This document shows, in pieces, positions 39,501-47,714 of a stretch of 64,000 nucleotides of DNA. Below the pieces are notes generated by a model, which did no database searches, had not been told where the DNA came from, and saw only the letters and a program-made list of their open reading frames with translations. The position numbers and the translations under genes are program-made. The stretch covers positions 61,069 through 125,068 of the forward strand of contig NW_013657634.1 of NCBI RefSeq assembly GCF_000142905.1, in the 5' to 3' direction. Position 1 is the first letter of the stretch; every line of letters begins with the position of its first letter. Source of the DNA: Thecamonas trahens ATCC 50062 (Eukaryota; Apusozoa; Apusomonadida; Apusomonadidae).

Positions 39501-42042
39501 CGACCTCACAGCCGCGTTTACCCACATGCTCCGCAAGGAGCTCAAAGTCCGCGACTCGGACGGCGAGCGGCGGCGCGCGCGAGAGGAGCAGGCGCGAGCC
39601 AAGCTTCTCGCCCACTCGGCTAACGAGCTTTTCCGCGAAGACAAGAAAAAGGTGCTCAAGAAGCGGCAACCGTTTGGCGCCTTTTTCCTTGTTGTTGTCC
39701 TTGTCATCATCGGCGGCGTGCTCATTGGCGTCTTTGCCTTTGGCGCGCGCTCGTCCTCGATCGACATTGACGAGTCGCTCCTCAACGCGCAGTTTAGAAA
39801 CCTCGCCAACGAGTCCATTTGCTACTCGGAGATGTCGTTGTACGCAGAGGCGCCGTTGTGGACACATCTCATCCGCGGCGCGTTGTATCCGATCGACGAG
39901 CCGATGCCACTGTTTGTAGATGTGCAGTTTGACTTTGTTTCGTACTCGCCCACGGCAGTCTCGCCGACGCTCACCCAGCACTGGCGGATCGGAGCACGAT
40001 CGATGTTTGTCAACTTTGGCCGGTGGGAGGAGTTGGCAGCGTTTGTGCTTTCGGGCTCGATCTTCCGGACCAACGCCAAGTCGCTGCACTTTGTGATGGA
40101 CGAGGCCGAGCTCGAGTCACAGCTCGACGCAGATTGCACAGCAGCGATGCTGACCGGGGTGTACAAGGGCAATGGGCTGCAGTCGCGCGCAGCGATGGCC
40201 TCGTTCCTCTTCGGCCTTCTCCTTGAGCAGGGTCAGGACTTTCTGCACTCGGCCATCTGCCCGATCACACCGTCTGGCGAGCTGGCCAAGGGCGAGTGCT
40301 TCAAGCGGACGACGGTCGAGTCGTCGCTTCAGTCTGTGCAGACGTTTGAGCCGAAGCACACCGGGCGGAACATGGTGTATCTGGCATCGCTTGTCCTCGC
40401 GGTCCTCCTCACGCTCGCTGTCTTTTACTTCTGGGACTCGTTTATCGGCGGTCTCGAGTCGCTGTCTTTGTCCGGGATGACGGGCGCCGGCTCGTTCAGC
40501 ATGGAGGAGGATCCGCGGTACTGGTACACCATCAATGCCAAACTCATGGGCTTTGCGGTTGTGCCGCTCCTGGCCACGACCATCCAGTCGTCGCGGACGT
40601 ACTTTTTCTCTGTCCTCCTTGGCCTCGGACTGTTCCTCCTTGTGCAGGCACTCATTCCACGGTCGATGCTGGATCTGACGGATCCGTCCGAGTCGACGTC
40701 GTCGATCCAGTCGCGGGTGATCATGGGGCGCTGGGCGTCGTTTGACACCGCCGGACGTGGGCGGCCACGCTCGTACCAGGTTGTCTTTTGGCTTGTCTGC
40801 GTCTGCCGGACCATCGTTGCAGGGCTTGTGGGCATGTTGTACGGCGGCGGCGTCCCGTACTTTGTGCTCTCGTTCATTTTCCACCCCGCCAAGACTGAGC
40901 GGATGCTGATTGTGGCGGTTGTAGTGACGGCGACGTTTGTGGTGGTTGTCAACTGGCTCATTGCGCTGGTTTGGACCTCGTCGGTGCTCTACAATGTGTA
41001 CGACCAGCTGTGCGAGGCGCACTCGATCTCGCACCTCCCGCTGCAAGCGCGCAACGAGCTGCAGCAGTTTGCGCGGGCTGTGGAGGAGTTTTTCCCCAAC
41101 GCCGGCTCGGACGTCGACGATGCGCGCGACCTGCTTGTCTTTTATCTTGAGACGGTGGCGACGGTCAAGTACCACTCGGGACGGCTCAAGATGGCCGGCA
41201 TCGGAATCCCGGAGCTGCCGCTGCTTCCGGAGGACGAGCTCGACCGGCAGGTGAGCGGAGAGAGCCAGACGATCTGCGTGCTGTCACGCGGCGGCGCCGA
41301 GACGCCGTTCCGTGTCTCTGACGAGCCAGTCATGTGGGGTTCGCTTGACACTGGCGTGCTGCCTGGCTGGCAGCCCACATCGTCTTCGTCGTCGGAGGAG
41401 GACGAGGACGGCATGACATACATCCGGCTCTCCGATACGGCACTGCATGAGATCGACGACCTGTTTGATACGCGGCGAGTGGGCGTTTTCTCTATCATCC
41501 AGGTCCCGCGATCGATTTCGCTGGGGATGATGCTTGTGCTTGCGTGCTTCTTTGCACTTATGATTCCTGCGCTTCTCAACGTGGTCAACCTTGACAAGGA
41601 CCAGTCTGTGCTCTCGACGTTTGGCACGCTCATTGTGGGCTTTTCGGCCATTATCGGGGTAGCACTCCAGTCTGAGACGCAGCAGGAGCGCAACACGTTT
41701 ATCGTGGCCGAACTCGACGACATCGTGACGACTGAGCTCGACGCGCACAACATGGTGCGGTCTTCGGAGACCGACCAGCTTGCGCTCCAGCAGTTCAACG
41801 TGGTCATGAACCGCGATGAGGACTCGGGCCATATCGACGGGCTCATTCTTGTCCGCGACATCGAAGGGTTGCGGACGGACCAGGGCGAGGCCGGCGATCT
41901 CACGCTGGAGGGCAATCCCGCGACGCCGGTAGTCGTCCGCGGTGCGTCGTTCACGTCGGTGCCGGTGGCAGCCGGCGGCGGAGTGGTTGTGGCGGTCGAT
42001 GCAGCGAGCTCGTCGGGCTCGGAAGGTTCAAGCAGTGGGTAA
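36517..42042 (+). CDS. Large membrane protein made of two homologous halves, unknown family
   Basis: 1841 residues, intronless. The disordered N-terminus (1-310) ends in an SRSRSR tract. Two homologous modules follow (about 310-1035 and 1045-1760). Each has a helix, then a ~200-residue ectodomain with four cysteines in matching places (CYS-D/E, DC, AC/IC, CF) and a shared P-x-x-EP-x-PL-x-VD motif. A multi-helix block with YG-G-P...HP follows, then a loop and a final helix pair. The linker between modules is a charged helix. The tail (1760-1841) is acidic and Gly/Val/Ser-rich. I recognise no known family: helix count and domain order suggest a receptor, channel or transporter built by duplication. 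The upstream region is pyrimidine-rich. Confidence 0.85.
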   Translation: MSTPVINLDASSETSGSYVHDHGADSSGNNSDDGVELSAISQPPTKLPPPPTNSANSLSPNVAAAATESGTPVADSDNEVDARAYATVDPSALGDAGADADADAFASLQPDDGSVGMRRRRGSRNSRRTSSRYSTLDPARPRRHSTVRHSQFGGGRNVTMLRGVHSGSEATTSVVQDTRSMATLIGTDVRAPQAFSSDDVAAVFLDYETLCAGLPTPQDPYPAPKKRAKVAVDAEAGASKEKADGGEQGTAKVLSPVVDRGRSRSRSRSRSRSRSRIRSRSRSAVSSTGPIGNAPLRDNANFADQIRFAESRRRKRERRVVFATFFVAIAFALTGLYYFTIVEDGLDIPRPPPDTLTLDPASTRSFCYSDVLTFLSSSFWLNKLTLAFAPPNEPVPLVVDLKITFVTSRSPEFQPAVSHTFTFGARAFALDHHKWLDVAYRVLSLGMLKSNRKAVQVFVDANEVATDYGSDCPVESMVEYFRPKPNSTRYDDQALLNAIAEVAFGAVELVPNRRLTPSIACYRGAGTNGDLDTLDRSVCFERVSSGPDYPQHIRQIELFRPPYFEVIFLVAAFVLAILVIDRVWLHLFELVESLTIGDSEILLSSSDAPKFQILGVMLVTNFGRFAALFGPVLVLSFFDFAFIGSYVTLVGVLALFIIVSSVDIFVFLRSPHLRPVQLILSKYAFKGNAQFFDFFRIIVIMILSLFYGAGAPLMALAALLHPLPTQIRLLTTLSLVSYILLFLGNLFRKVQDGSPYPVEEHAYQNLVNLYSGRNLVSKHLLQMHRVLDAIKAAESAAVGGAAPANSTTSTSRRRFYNFLLTMGFFALESSRFDFHERLRFVPDGKVYAFPFLPARIEEVYLSARPDDELDDGPTHDVLWGGRETLYSYYHKDNKHLLTLRPGAVADIESAFHAAERSYRLSLISSFLLPLMEFALLIIVIVYASVIFDGLELSEGTSAPFSVLLFVITIIRGLLISSQVTATAAGLETADDESLTDLTAAFTHMLRKELKVRDSDGERRRAREEQARAKLLAHSANELFREDKKKVLKKRQPFGAFFLVVVLVIIGGVLIGVFAFGARSSSIDIDESLLNAQFRNLANESICYSEMSLYAEAPLWTHLIRGALYPIDEPMPLFVDVQFDFVSYSPTAVSPTLTQHWRIGARSMFVNFGRWEELAAFVLSGSIFRTNAKSLHFVMDEAELESQLDADCTAAMLTGVYKGNGLQSRAAMASFLFGLLLEQGQDFLHSAICPITPSGELAKGECFKRTTVESSLQSVQTFEPKHTGRNMVYLASLVLAVLLTLAVFYFWDSFIGGLESLSLSGMTGAGSFSMEEDPRYWYTINAKLMGFAVVPLLATTIQSSRTYFFSVLLGLGLFLLVQALIPRSMLDLTDPSESTSSIQSRVIMGRWASFDTAGRGRPRSYQVVFWLVCVCRTIVAGLVGMLYGGGVPYFVLSFIFHPAKTERMLIVAVVVTATFVVVVNWLIALVWTSSVLYNVYDQLCEAHSISHLPLQARNELQQFARAVEEFFPNAGSDVDDARDLLVFYLETVATVKYHSGRLKMAGIGIPELPLLPEDELDRQVSGESQTICVLSRGGAETPFRVSDEPVMWGSLDTGVLPGWQPTSSSSSEEDEDGMTYIRLSDTALHEIDDLFDTRRVGVFSIIQVPRSISLGMMLVLACFFALMIPALLNVVNLDKDQSVLSTFGTLIVGFSAIIGVALQSETQQERNTFIVAELDDIVTTELDAHNMVRSSETDQLALQQFNVVMNRDEDSGHIDGLILVRDIEGLRTDQGEAGDLTLEGNPATPVVVRGASFTSVPVAAGGGVVVAVDAASSSGSEGSSSG

Positions 42043-42108
42043 GGTGATGAACATAGTCGATGGCCCTGAAGAAACCAACATTTGCACATAACAGTGACAG
42101 GTTGCCGA

Positions 42109-43338
42109 TCACGAGGCCGGGGCGCGGCGGAGGAGGTTATGGTCGAGGAGGCCAGAAAAGAACTCGATAGTGGCGTGGTCGGACCAAGCCGGGCCCCAGA
42201 CACCGGCGTGTTCGAGCCAGGCACAGTGGCCGCCGCGGCGGGTGATGGCGGCCATGGTGTACGGGTTGGCGGCGATGTCGTCGGTGGGGATGATGGGCTC
42301 CGGAACGATGGGGTCGTCTGCGGCAGAGAGGAAGAGGGTGGGGATCTTGATGCCGGAGATGCGGCCAGCGACGGTAGCATGACGGTAGTAGTCGTCGACG
42401 TCCTTGTGGCCAAAGACCGGGACGGTGACAGCAGCGTCAAAGTCGCGAACGGTGCGGCAGGTGTCGAGGTCGGCCGGGTTGACTTGCGGGTGGTGGGCCA
42501 GCATGGGGTGGCGCTTGGCAAAGCGGACGAGATTTGCGGTGAAGATGCGCTCGTAGATCCAGGGGAGCGAGTGCTCGGGCTTGCGGATCATGGAGAATGG
42601 GCAGCAGAGGGCGACGGCGGCGTCGACAGGGGTGGCCGAGCCAGCGTCGCAGAGGTGGCGTGAGAGGATGTTGGCACCGAGCGAGAAGCCGACGGCAAAA
42701 AGCGGCGAGTGTGGCGCCTTGGCCTTGACGTGGGCGAGGACAGCGTCGAGGTCGTCGGTGGCGGACGCTGAGTAGCCGCGCGGGGTGAGGACGTCGGTCC
42801 CGGCAGCACCGCGGTAGTTGAAGACGAGCGGAGCCCAGCCCATAGCAAGTGCCGATCGAACGGCGAGACGAACGTAGCCCTCATCCGAGCCGCCGGTGAG
42901 GCCGTGGAGGACAAGCATGACCGGGGTGTGCGGGGTGATGTCAGCCGGCTTGGTGGCCCAGTCGAGCGCCACCATGCCGCCATCGGCGAGAAAGAGCGAG
43001 GTTCGTAGGTAGTCGACGCGCGGAACAGGCCGGAGACGGGCGGCGAGCACCGTCTGAGTATGGCCACCATCAAGGAGGAACGGCGGGTAGTACGGCTCGC
43101 GGAGAGTGGGCAGCGCGTCGGCGGCAAGCAGGACTGAGTGTGGCGACGATGGCGATGATGGGACGACAAGGGTCGGCGGCTTGGCAGCGGCGGCAAAGTA
43201 GTGGATGCCGTATAGGGCGGTGGCCGAGGTGGTGAGTGTGAGGATGGTGGAGAGGGTGGGCGATGTTGGCGACACGCCCAATAGCAGCGTTGATTGGAGG
43301 GTCTGCAGCGGTTCGTGGCGTGAGCAGGTCATATCCAT
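42109..43338 (-). CDS. Alpha/beta-hydrolase, ABHD1/ABHD3 (YheT) type
   Basis: About 409 residues. An N-terminal hydrophobic segment (LSTILTLTTSATALYGIHYF) anchors it in a membrane. The core has FLLDGGHTQT, LHGLTGGSDEGYV (oxyanion region), the nucleophile elbow GFSLGAN with the catalytic Ser, an acid in SAADDPIVP and the catalytic His in RGGHCAWLE. This order and spacing match the ABHD1/2/3 and bacterial YheT group, whose animal members act on phospholipids and other lipid esters. The start at the second in-frame region (MDMTCSRHE) is preferred, because upstream codons are only Asn/His/Thr microsatellite. It converges on the large membrane gene with 66 bp between. Confidence 0.88.
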   Translation of the reverse strand: MDMTCSRHEPLQTLQSTLLLGVSPTSPTLSTILTLTTSATALYGIHYFAAAAKPPTLVVPSSPSSPHSVLLAADALPTLREPYYPPFLLDGGHTQTVLAARLRPVPRVDYLRTSLFLADGGMVALDWATKPADITPHTPVMLVLHGLTGGSDEGYVRLAVRSALAMGWAPLVFNYRGAAGTDVLTPRGYSASATDDLDAVLAHVKAKAPHSPLFAVGFSLGANILSRHLCDAGSATPVDAAVALCCPFSMIRKPEHSLPWIYERIFTANLVRFAKRHPMLAHHPQVNPADLDTCRTVRDFDAAVTVPVFGHKDVDDYYRHATVAGRISGIKIPTLFLSAADDPIVPEPIIPTDDIAANPYTMAAITRRGGHCAWLEHAGVWGPAWSDHATIEFFSGLLDHNLLRRAPAS

Positions 43339-44205
43339 TGTTGTTGTCAGCGCGATGATGGTTTTTGTCGTCGTGTCGTTGTTGTCGTCGTGGCGTTGTT
43401 GTCGTCGTGGCGTTGTGGTCGTCGTATCGTTGTGGTCACCACCATCGCCATCGTTGCAATCATGATGATGATAGTTGTTGTTATTGTTGTGGTCATTGCC
43501 ATCCATCGTTGAGATCATAGTCATTGCGGTTGTTGTCATCATCATGCCCATGCCCATTCATCCCATCCCATGTCCCTCGGTGAGTCTCGGCCCGCCCGCC
43601 CGCCCAGGATCCCCTCCCCCTCTCCCCTCCTCACGTACCAGAAGAGAAACAAACGATGTCCATGGCGACCGCAGTACCTTGCCGAACATGGTCATGGTCA
43701 CTCCTGGAGGGACTGTGGGTCAGGTGTCCACCAAGTGCCCTTCTCTGTTTCCCCTGCTTGCTCCACCAGTGCTTCTCGCTCACTCTTCGCGCTGCTGCTG
43801 TCGTCATTGCGGGAAATGCCGAGTTTGCGGCGATTGGTGCGGCGTTTCGGGCAGGCGATGGCTGTCGCTTCCTGCTCTCTCCCTGGCAAGTGCTATCACA
43901 GATCGAGTACAACATAATGGTTGGTGTTCTGCCAAGTGGGGCTCCTATCGCGGGTGCTGCTATGCGTTCAATACTATCGACCCGCTTGCAGTGCATGGCT
44001 GCTGCGCAGGCGAGGAGACGGCAGGGATGCGAGTTCGGCTCAGGTGCCCGTGGTGTGCATGCCTGTCGGATCGGACACGAGCCACGACGTTGTTGGATGT
44101 CTGAAAATAGTCAGCTCTCCCTCTCTCTGCCTCTCCTGCACCTACTCTGCACCTAGTCGTGCTCAGGTGCGATGCAGGAACGAAAGGCGATTGAAACAGC
44201 GGCGA
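43339..44205. other. Intergenic region with GTT/GTC trinucleotide repeats
   Basis: Upstream of the hydrolase lie GTC/GTT-type repeats (43360-43500). Between 43656 and 44156 a frame of ordinary composition is open on the plus strand but also on the minus strand. Neither shows a domain or a convincing start, so I call no gene. Confidence 0.45.
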
Positions 44206-45123
44206 CTACATGGCCTCGAGATCATCGAGCGAGGTTGCCATGCCGATGTACGATGACTTGACGAGGCGACGTCGGTCAAACTCCTCCTCGTCGGCGCGCG
44301 GATTCTCTTCCATGTCGGTGTCCATGGCGCCGAGCGAGGCAAGCATCCACTCGAGGTCATCGGCGTTAAAGCCGAGCCCGCCCGGAAGCTGCTTGATGGA
44401 GACGAGCTTGGAGACGAGGTTCTTCTCGTGGTAGAAGAAGATGGACGGCACCAGGTCGTTCGGGTAGTTGGGGATGGCTGCCGTCGAGACAATGCGCAGC
44501 AGTTTGACCGGGACCGGCCGCGATGCCGCGAGGCGCTCCATGGCGGCGTGCACCACCCGGCACGCCGGATTGTCGTCCTGGTACAGATGGAGCACAATCC
44601 AATCGCTGCACTCGGATACCTCCTTGATGTACTCGGACTGCGAGATCTCAGTCACACCGCGCGACGCCGACGCCATCTGTGCCCGAAGCGCGGCCAGCCG
44701 CTTGGCCTTGATCATCTGCAACACCGCCAGATCATCGTCGTCGTCATCGTCCCACTCGTCCAGATCATCCGAGCCCATGCCCTCGGCCTTTTCCTCTGTC
44801 AGCCGCTTCCCGTTCCCGACATCATACGTGACTTCCTGTGACCTCCAAGCCAGAGAGTATGAGTGGCGGGGGGGGGGCGGGAGGGGGGGGTGGGGGGTGA
44901 GTTTCATCAATTTTCCCCCCCACCACCTGCTCCACAACGTCCCTTCGTGAAGCTAGGCCTCAACCCAGGCCAAGCCAGCCACAGGCCTTCTCTTGGGCCA
45001 GTAAGCTCCTCCGCGTTCTTCTCAGCTTCAGCATACAGGGTAGTACGGCTCGGTCGGCTCGGGCGCCTTCATGTTGCCAATGCGGATCTGGGCCTCGTCC
45101 CAGTCGGTGAGTCCTGCGGCCAT
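44206..45123 (-). CDS. PDCL3: Phosducin-like protein 3 (thioredoxin-fold, CCT co-chaperone type)
   Basis: 238 residues, matching the family's usual ~240. Exon 1 (45123-45037) encodes MAAGLTDWDEAQIRI and ends in PYYP. A 201-bp intron (donor GTATGC, carrying a homopolymer run) leads to exon 2 at 44835 with EVTYDVG, joined in phase. An acidic tract (DDLDEWDDDDDDD) precedes a basic helix. The phosducin thioredoxin-like domain follows: WIVLHLYQDDNPACRVV, IVSTAAIPNYP, VPSIFFYHE and DDLEWMLASLGAMDTDMEENP, all diagnostic of PDCL2/PDCL3. Relatives assist the CCT chaperonin in actin/tubulin folding. Confidence 0.9.
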
Positions 45124-45264
45124 GGTGGTGTGGGCAGAGTTGAGTGGCTTCGGCGCGAAGCGTAGGTCGGGCGTGTGTGGTCTGGTCTGTCTGCGGCAGG
45201 CGGGGATCACTTCGGATCGGAGCTCGGGTGGAGGATGCCAAGATGGCGAGGGTGTTTGTCCGGA

Positions 45265-46200
45265 TCAGAGTCGGGATGCCTGGATGAATGCGCCGTATTT
45301 GTCGGCGAGGAACGGGGCAGAGTGGTACGGCGGGATGGCAGGGTGTGGCGGGAAGAACGACGAAAGCTCGATGCCCTTGCGGAGCGAGGAGCCGCCATCG
45401 ACCCGGAGGACAGCGCCGTTGACATATGATGCACCGGAAGAGGCAAGGAAAATGATGGCTGCAGCAACTTCTGACTCGGTCCCGCCGCGGCCGGTGGGGC
45501 AGGCGGCGGCGATGGACGGGAGCGCGGCCCGGACGGGCGCCGGGTACGAGTCGAGGCCAGACGAGACGATGATGCCGGGCGCGACGGCGTTGATGCGGAT
45601 CCCGTATCGGGCCCACTCGACAGCGAGTGTGTGTGTGAGGTTGACAACGCCAGCACGTGCCGCGCCCGAGTGAGCCATGTGCGGCATGCCTGCCCACATG
45701 TCCGCCACCACATTGACGCAGCGGAGGCCACGAAGGGCGGCCTTGTCGGGCGCAGCGGCATCGAGGGCGGCAAAGACGCCAACGAGCACATTCCATGTCC
45801 CGGTTAGGTTGGTATCGACAACAGCACGCCAGCCCTTGGGCGAGATGTCCTCAGCCGGCGAGACGTACTGCCCGCCTGCGTTGTTGACCACCACATCGAT
45901 GCGACCAAAGACGTCGATGACGGTCGCAATGCCCGACTCCACCGATGCCAAGTGACGGATGTCCATGACCACGGGCAAGATCCGACAATCATATCCCTCG
46001 GCCTCGCCGCGTTCCACCAGCACCTCAGCCGCAGCCTCCAGCCGATGCCCCTTCCGCCCGGCGATGGCCACACCAGCCGCCCCACCAGCCACCGCCGCCC
46101 ACGCCGTAGCCAGACCGATGCCCGACCCACCGCCAGTCACCAGCACCACCTCGCCCCCCAGCACATCGTTCGCATACACTGACGAGCCTCTGCCAACCAT
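45265..46200 (-). CDS. PECR: Peroxisomal trans-2-enoyl-CoA reductase (SDR family)
   Basis: Reduces trans-2-enoyl-CoA with NADPH in fatty-acid chain elongation. 311 residues, short-chain dehydrogenase fold. The cofactor loop is TGGGSGIG, the structural NNAGGQ follows, and the active-site region carries HSGAARAGVVNLT instead of the usual YxxxK, as in PECR and 2,4-dienoyl-CoA reductases. INAVAPGII and VDGG near the end are also family features. The last three residues, SRL, form a peroxisome targeting signal type 1. The start is close to the cofactor loop, as usual. It lies head-to-tail with PDCL3, 141 bp apart. Confidence 0.92.
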   Translation of the reverse strand: MVGRGSSVYANDVLGGEVVLVTGGGSGIGLATAWAAVAGGAAGVAIAGRKGHRLEAAAEVLVERGEAEGYDCRILPVVMDIRHLASVESGIATVIDVFGRIDVVVNNAGGQYVSPAEDISPKGWRAVVDTNLTGTWNVLVGVFAALDAAAPDKAALRGLRCVNVVADMWAGMPHMAHSGAARAGVVNLTHTLAVEWARYGIRINAVAPGIIVSSGLDSYPAPVRAALPSIAAACPTGRGGTESEVAAAIIFLASSGASYVNGAVLRVDGGSSLRKGIELSSFFPPHPAIPPYHSAPFLADKYGAFIQASRL

Positions 46201-46595
46201 CTGCTCGCTACCTCTCTCTCTCTCTCTCTCTCTCCCACCCCGTGCTGCAACTGCACCGAGTGGAGACTGTGTCCCTCAGACTCGCCCAGTCTGCCCGGCA
46301 GGCTCGGCGTCTCTCCCGGGCCTGACACCACCTAAGCCAGACTCTGGATGTCATCAGCAACTCTTGTCCCCGATCATGTCCGATCATGTCCGATCATGTC
46401 CGATCATGTCCGATGTGCCCGCTCTTGAGCAGCTTGGGCGGCTCGCACGCCCTTTGCCTCGCCCTCGCCCCCTCATCTCCCTCCCTATCTACCTCCCCCC
46501 CCCCCCTCCCCCCCCGCTTCCCAGGTCCGATCATGTCCGAGCAGCATCTCGTGCGTGCGTCCGATCACATGTCCGATCAGGTCCGATGAGGTCTG
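46201..46595. other. Upstream region with decamer array and pyrimidine tracts
   Basis: Between the divergent PECR and four-helix genes. CT microsatellite at 46213-46234, four perfect copies of the decamer CGATCATGTC (46371-46410), then more scattered TCCGATCA-like words to 46600, and C runs near 46496-46515. No gene seen. Confidence 0.65.
46371..46410. repeat. Tandem decamer CGATCATGTC x4
   Basis: Four perfect head-to-tail copies, with degenerate relatives at 46411, about 46528 and 46560-46600. The CATGATCG-like core is nearly palindromic, so this could be an array of binding sites. Confidence 0.9.
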
Positions 46596-47714
46596 ATGAG
46601 CTCAGCTCTTCACAACTGCTCAAGTCGGCTCCCCCCCCTCCCCCCCCCCTCCCCCCTCTCACCTCACTCCATCCTCATGCATCGCCCACCCACGCCCATC
46701 CACTCTGACCAAGCAGGCCTCCCTGAAGATGTGGTGGCGGAGCTCGCTGCCGCTCGGCGAGGAGGTGCTGCTTCCGTATGGCCCGAGATAGGCGGGGGAG
46801 ACAGGAGGGAGGCGAGCACACACTCGGCGACATCAGACAGGGAGGAAAGCATGGCGGAGGCTGGGACCGGAAGCGATGGCGGTGGCAAGAGGTGGCGATG
46901 GGCAGGTCTTGCAGCGGCAGCGGGCTATGTTCTCGCCATTGTCGTTGGTGCGCCAACAAGAGGCTGGAGTGACCATGTCCAGACCGTGGTCATGGGATTG
47001 GCATCAGGGATCTTGCTGACACTGCTAGCTCCGCCGATCTCGCCGTCGCCATCTCTGTCATCGACATCAGGCTGGATCATCGCTGCCGTGCCCCGAGTGG
47101 CGGCCATGACGGTCGCGGCTTCTCTGCTGCTGGCGCTGGGGAGTGTCTCTGCTCTGAACAACGCAGACTTTACTCTCGGCATCCCGCACTCGGGCACGCA
47201 CTTTGTTGTCGCGCTTGCTGTTGCCGGAGCCGCCGCCATCGCCGGCTGGCTTGTCGCCAGCTGTGCTTCCCGCCGTCCGCCGCCGCCTCCGTCGCGGAAT
47301 CGGTTGCAGCACGCGCATGCACGGCGGCGCCGAGACCGCGGCAGCAGGCCATCGCGTCCGGTCCCTCCCACCGAGCTGGAGCACACAACATCGATGCCCG
47401 GCGTGTTTCACGCTCCGGCAGCGCCGCCTGCAGTGCCAACGGCATCTCCTGCGCGGTCCTGGGCTGACTGGCTCAACCCAATGACATGGTTCGCATCGCC
47501 CGGCAGCACGCCAGACGCTGCTGACGCCTACACCTCGGACGGCTCCGCATCGTATTACTCGGATCGCATGACCGGGCGGACGTTGTTCGACACTGCCAAG
47601 TCGGGCTTGACCGTCTACTCGGAGTCATGCAGCTCGAATTCGGGCACGGCCGCGGGCGCGGGTGTGTGTGCAGGCGAGGGCGTAGACTCGGTCTCCAGCT
47701 CTTGGTCAGTATGA
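46596..47714 (+). CDS. Putative four-helix membrane protein, unknown family
   Basis: Up to 372 residues. The first ~85 codons are proline-rich and pass through a C homopolymer, so the real start may be the ATG at 46851 (MAEAGTGSDGGGKRW). Four hydrophobic helices follow (GLAAAAGYVLAIVVG, VVMGLASGILLTLLA, VAAMTVAASLLLALG, FVVALAVAGAAAIAG). The cytosolic tail is Pro/Arg- then Ser/Thr-rich, with DWLNPMTWF in it. No family recognised. The last 9 bp overlap the 3' end of the convergent CLU gene. Confidence 0.55.
   Translation: MSSALHNCSSRLPPLPPPSPLSPHSILMHRPPTPIHSDQAGLPEDVVAELAAARRGGAASVWPEIGGGDRREASTHSATSDREESMAEAGTGSDGGGKRWRWAGLAAAAGYVLAIVVGAPTRGWSDHVQTVVMGLASGILLTLLAPPISPSPSLSSTSGWIIAAVPRVAAMTVAASLLLALGSVSALNNADFTLGIPHSGTHFVVALAVAGAAAIAGWLVASCASRRPPPPPSRNRLQHAHARRRRDRGSRPSRPVPPTELEHTTSMPGVFHAPAAPPAVPTASPARSWADWLNPMTWFASPGSTPDAADAYTSDGSASYYSDRMTGRTLFDTAKSGLTVYSESCSSNSGTAAGAGVCAGEGVDSVSSSWSV

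Noticed and set aside
38812-42521. Several minus-strand frames of 350-460 codons
   Set aside because: They are antisense to the two-module membrane protein and the hydrolase; charged or Ser/Thr-rich with no coherent domain.
43656-44156. 166-codon plus-strand frame between the hydrolase and PDCL3
   Set aside because: Ordinary composition but no domain, no convincing start, and an equally open minus-strand frame. It could hide a small gene, but the evidence is too weak.
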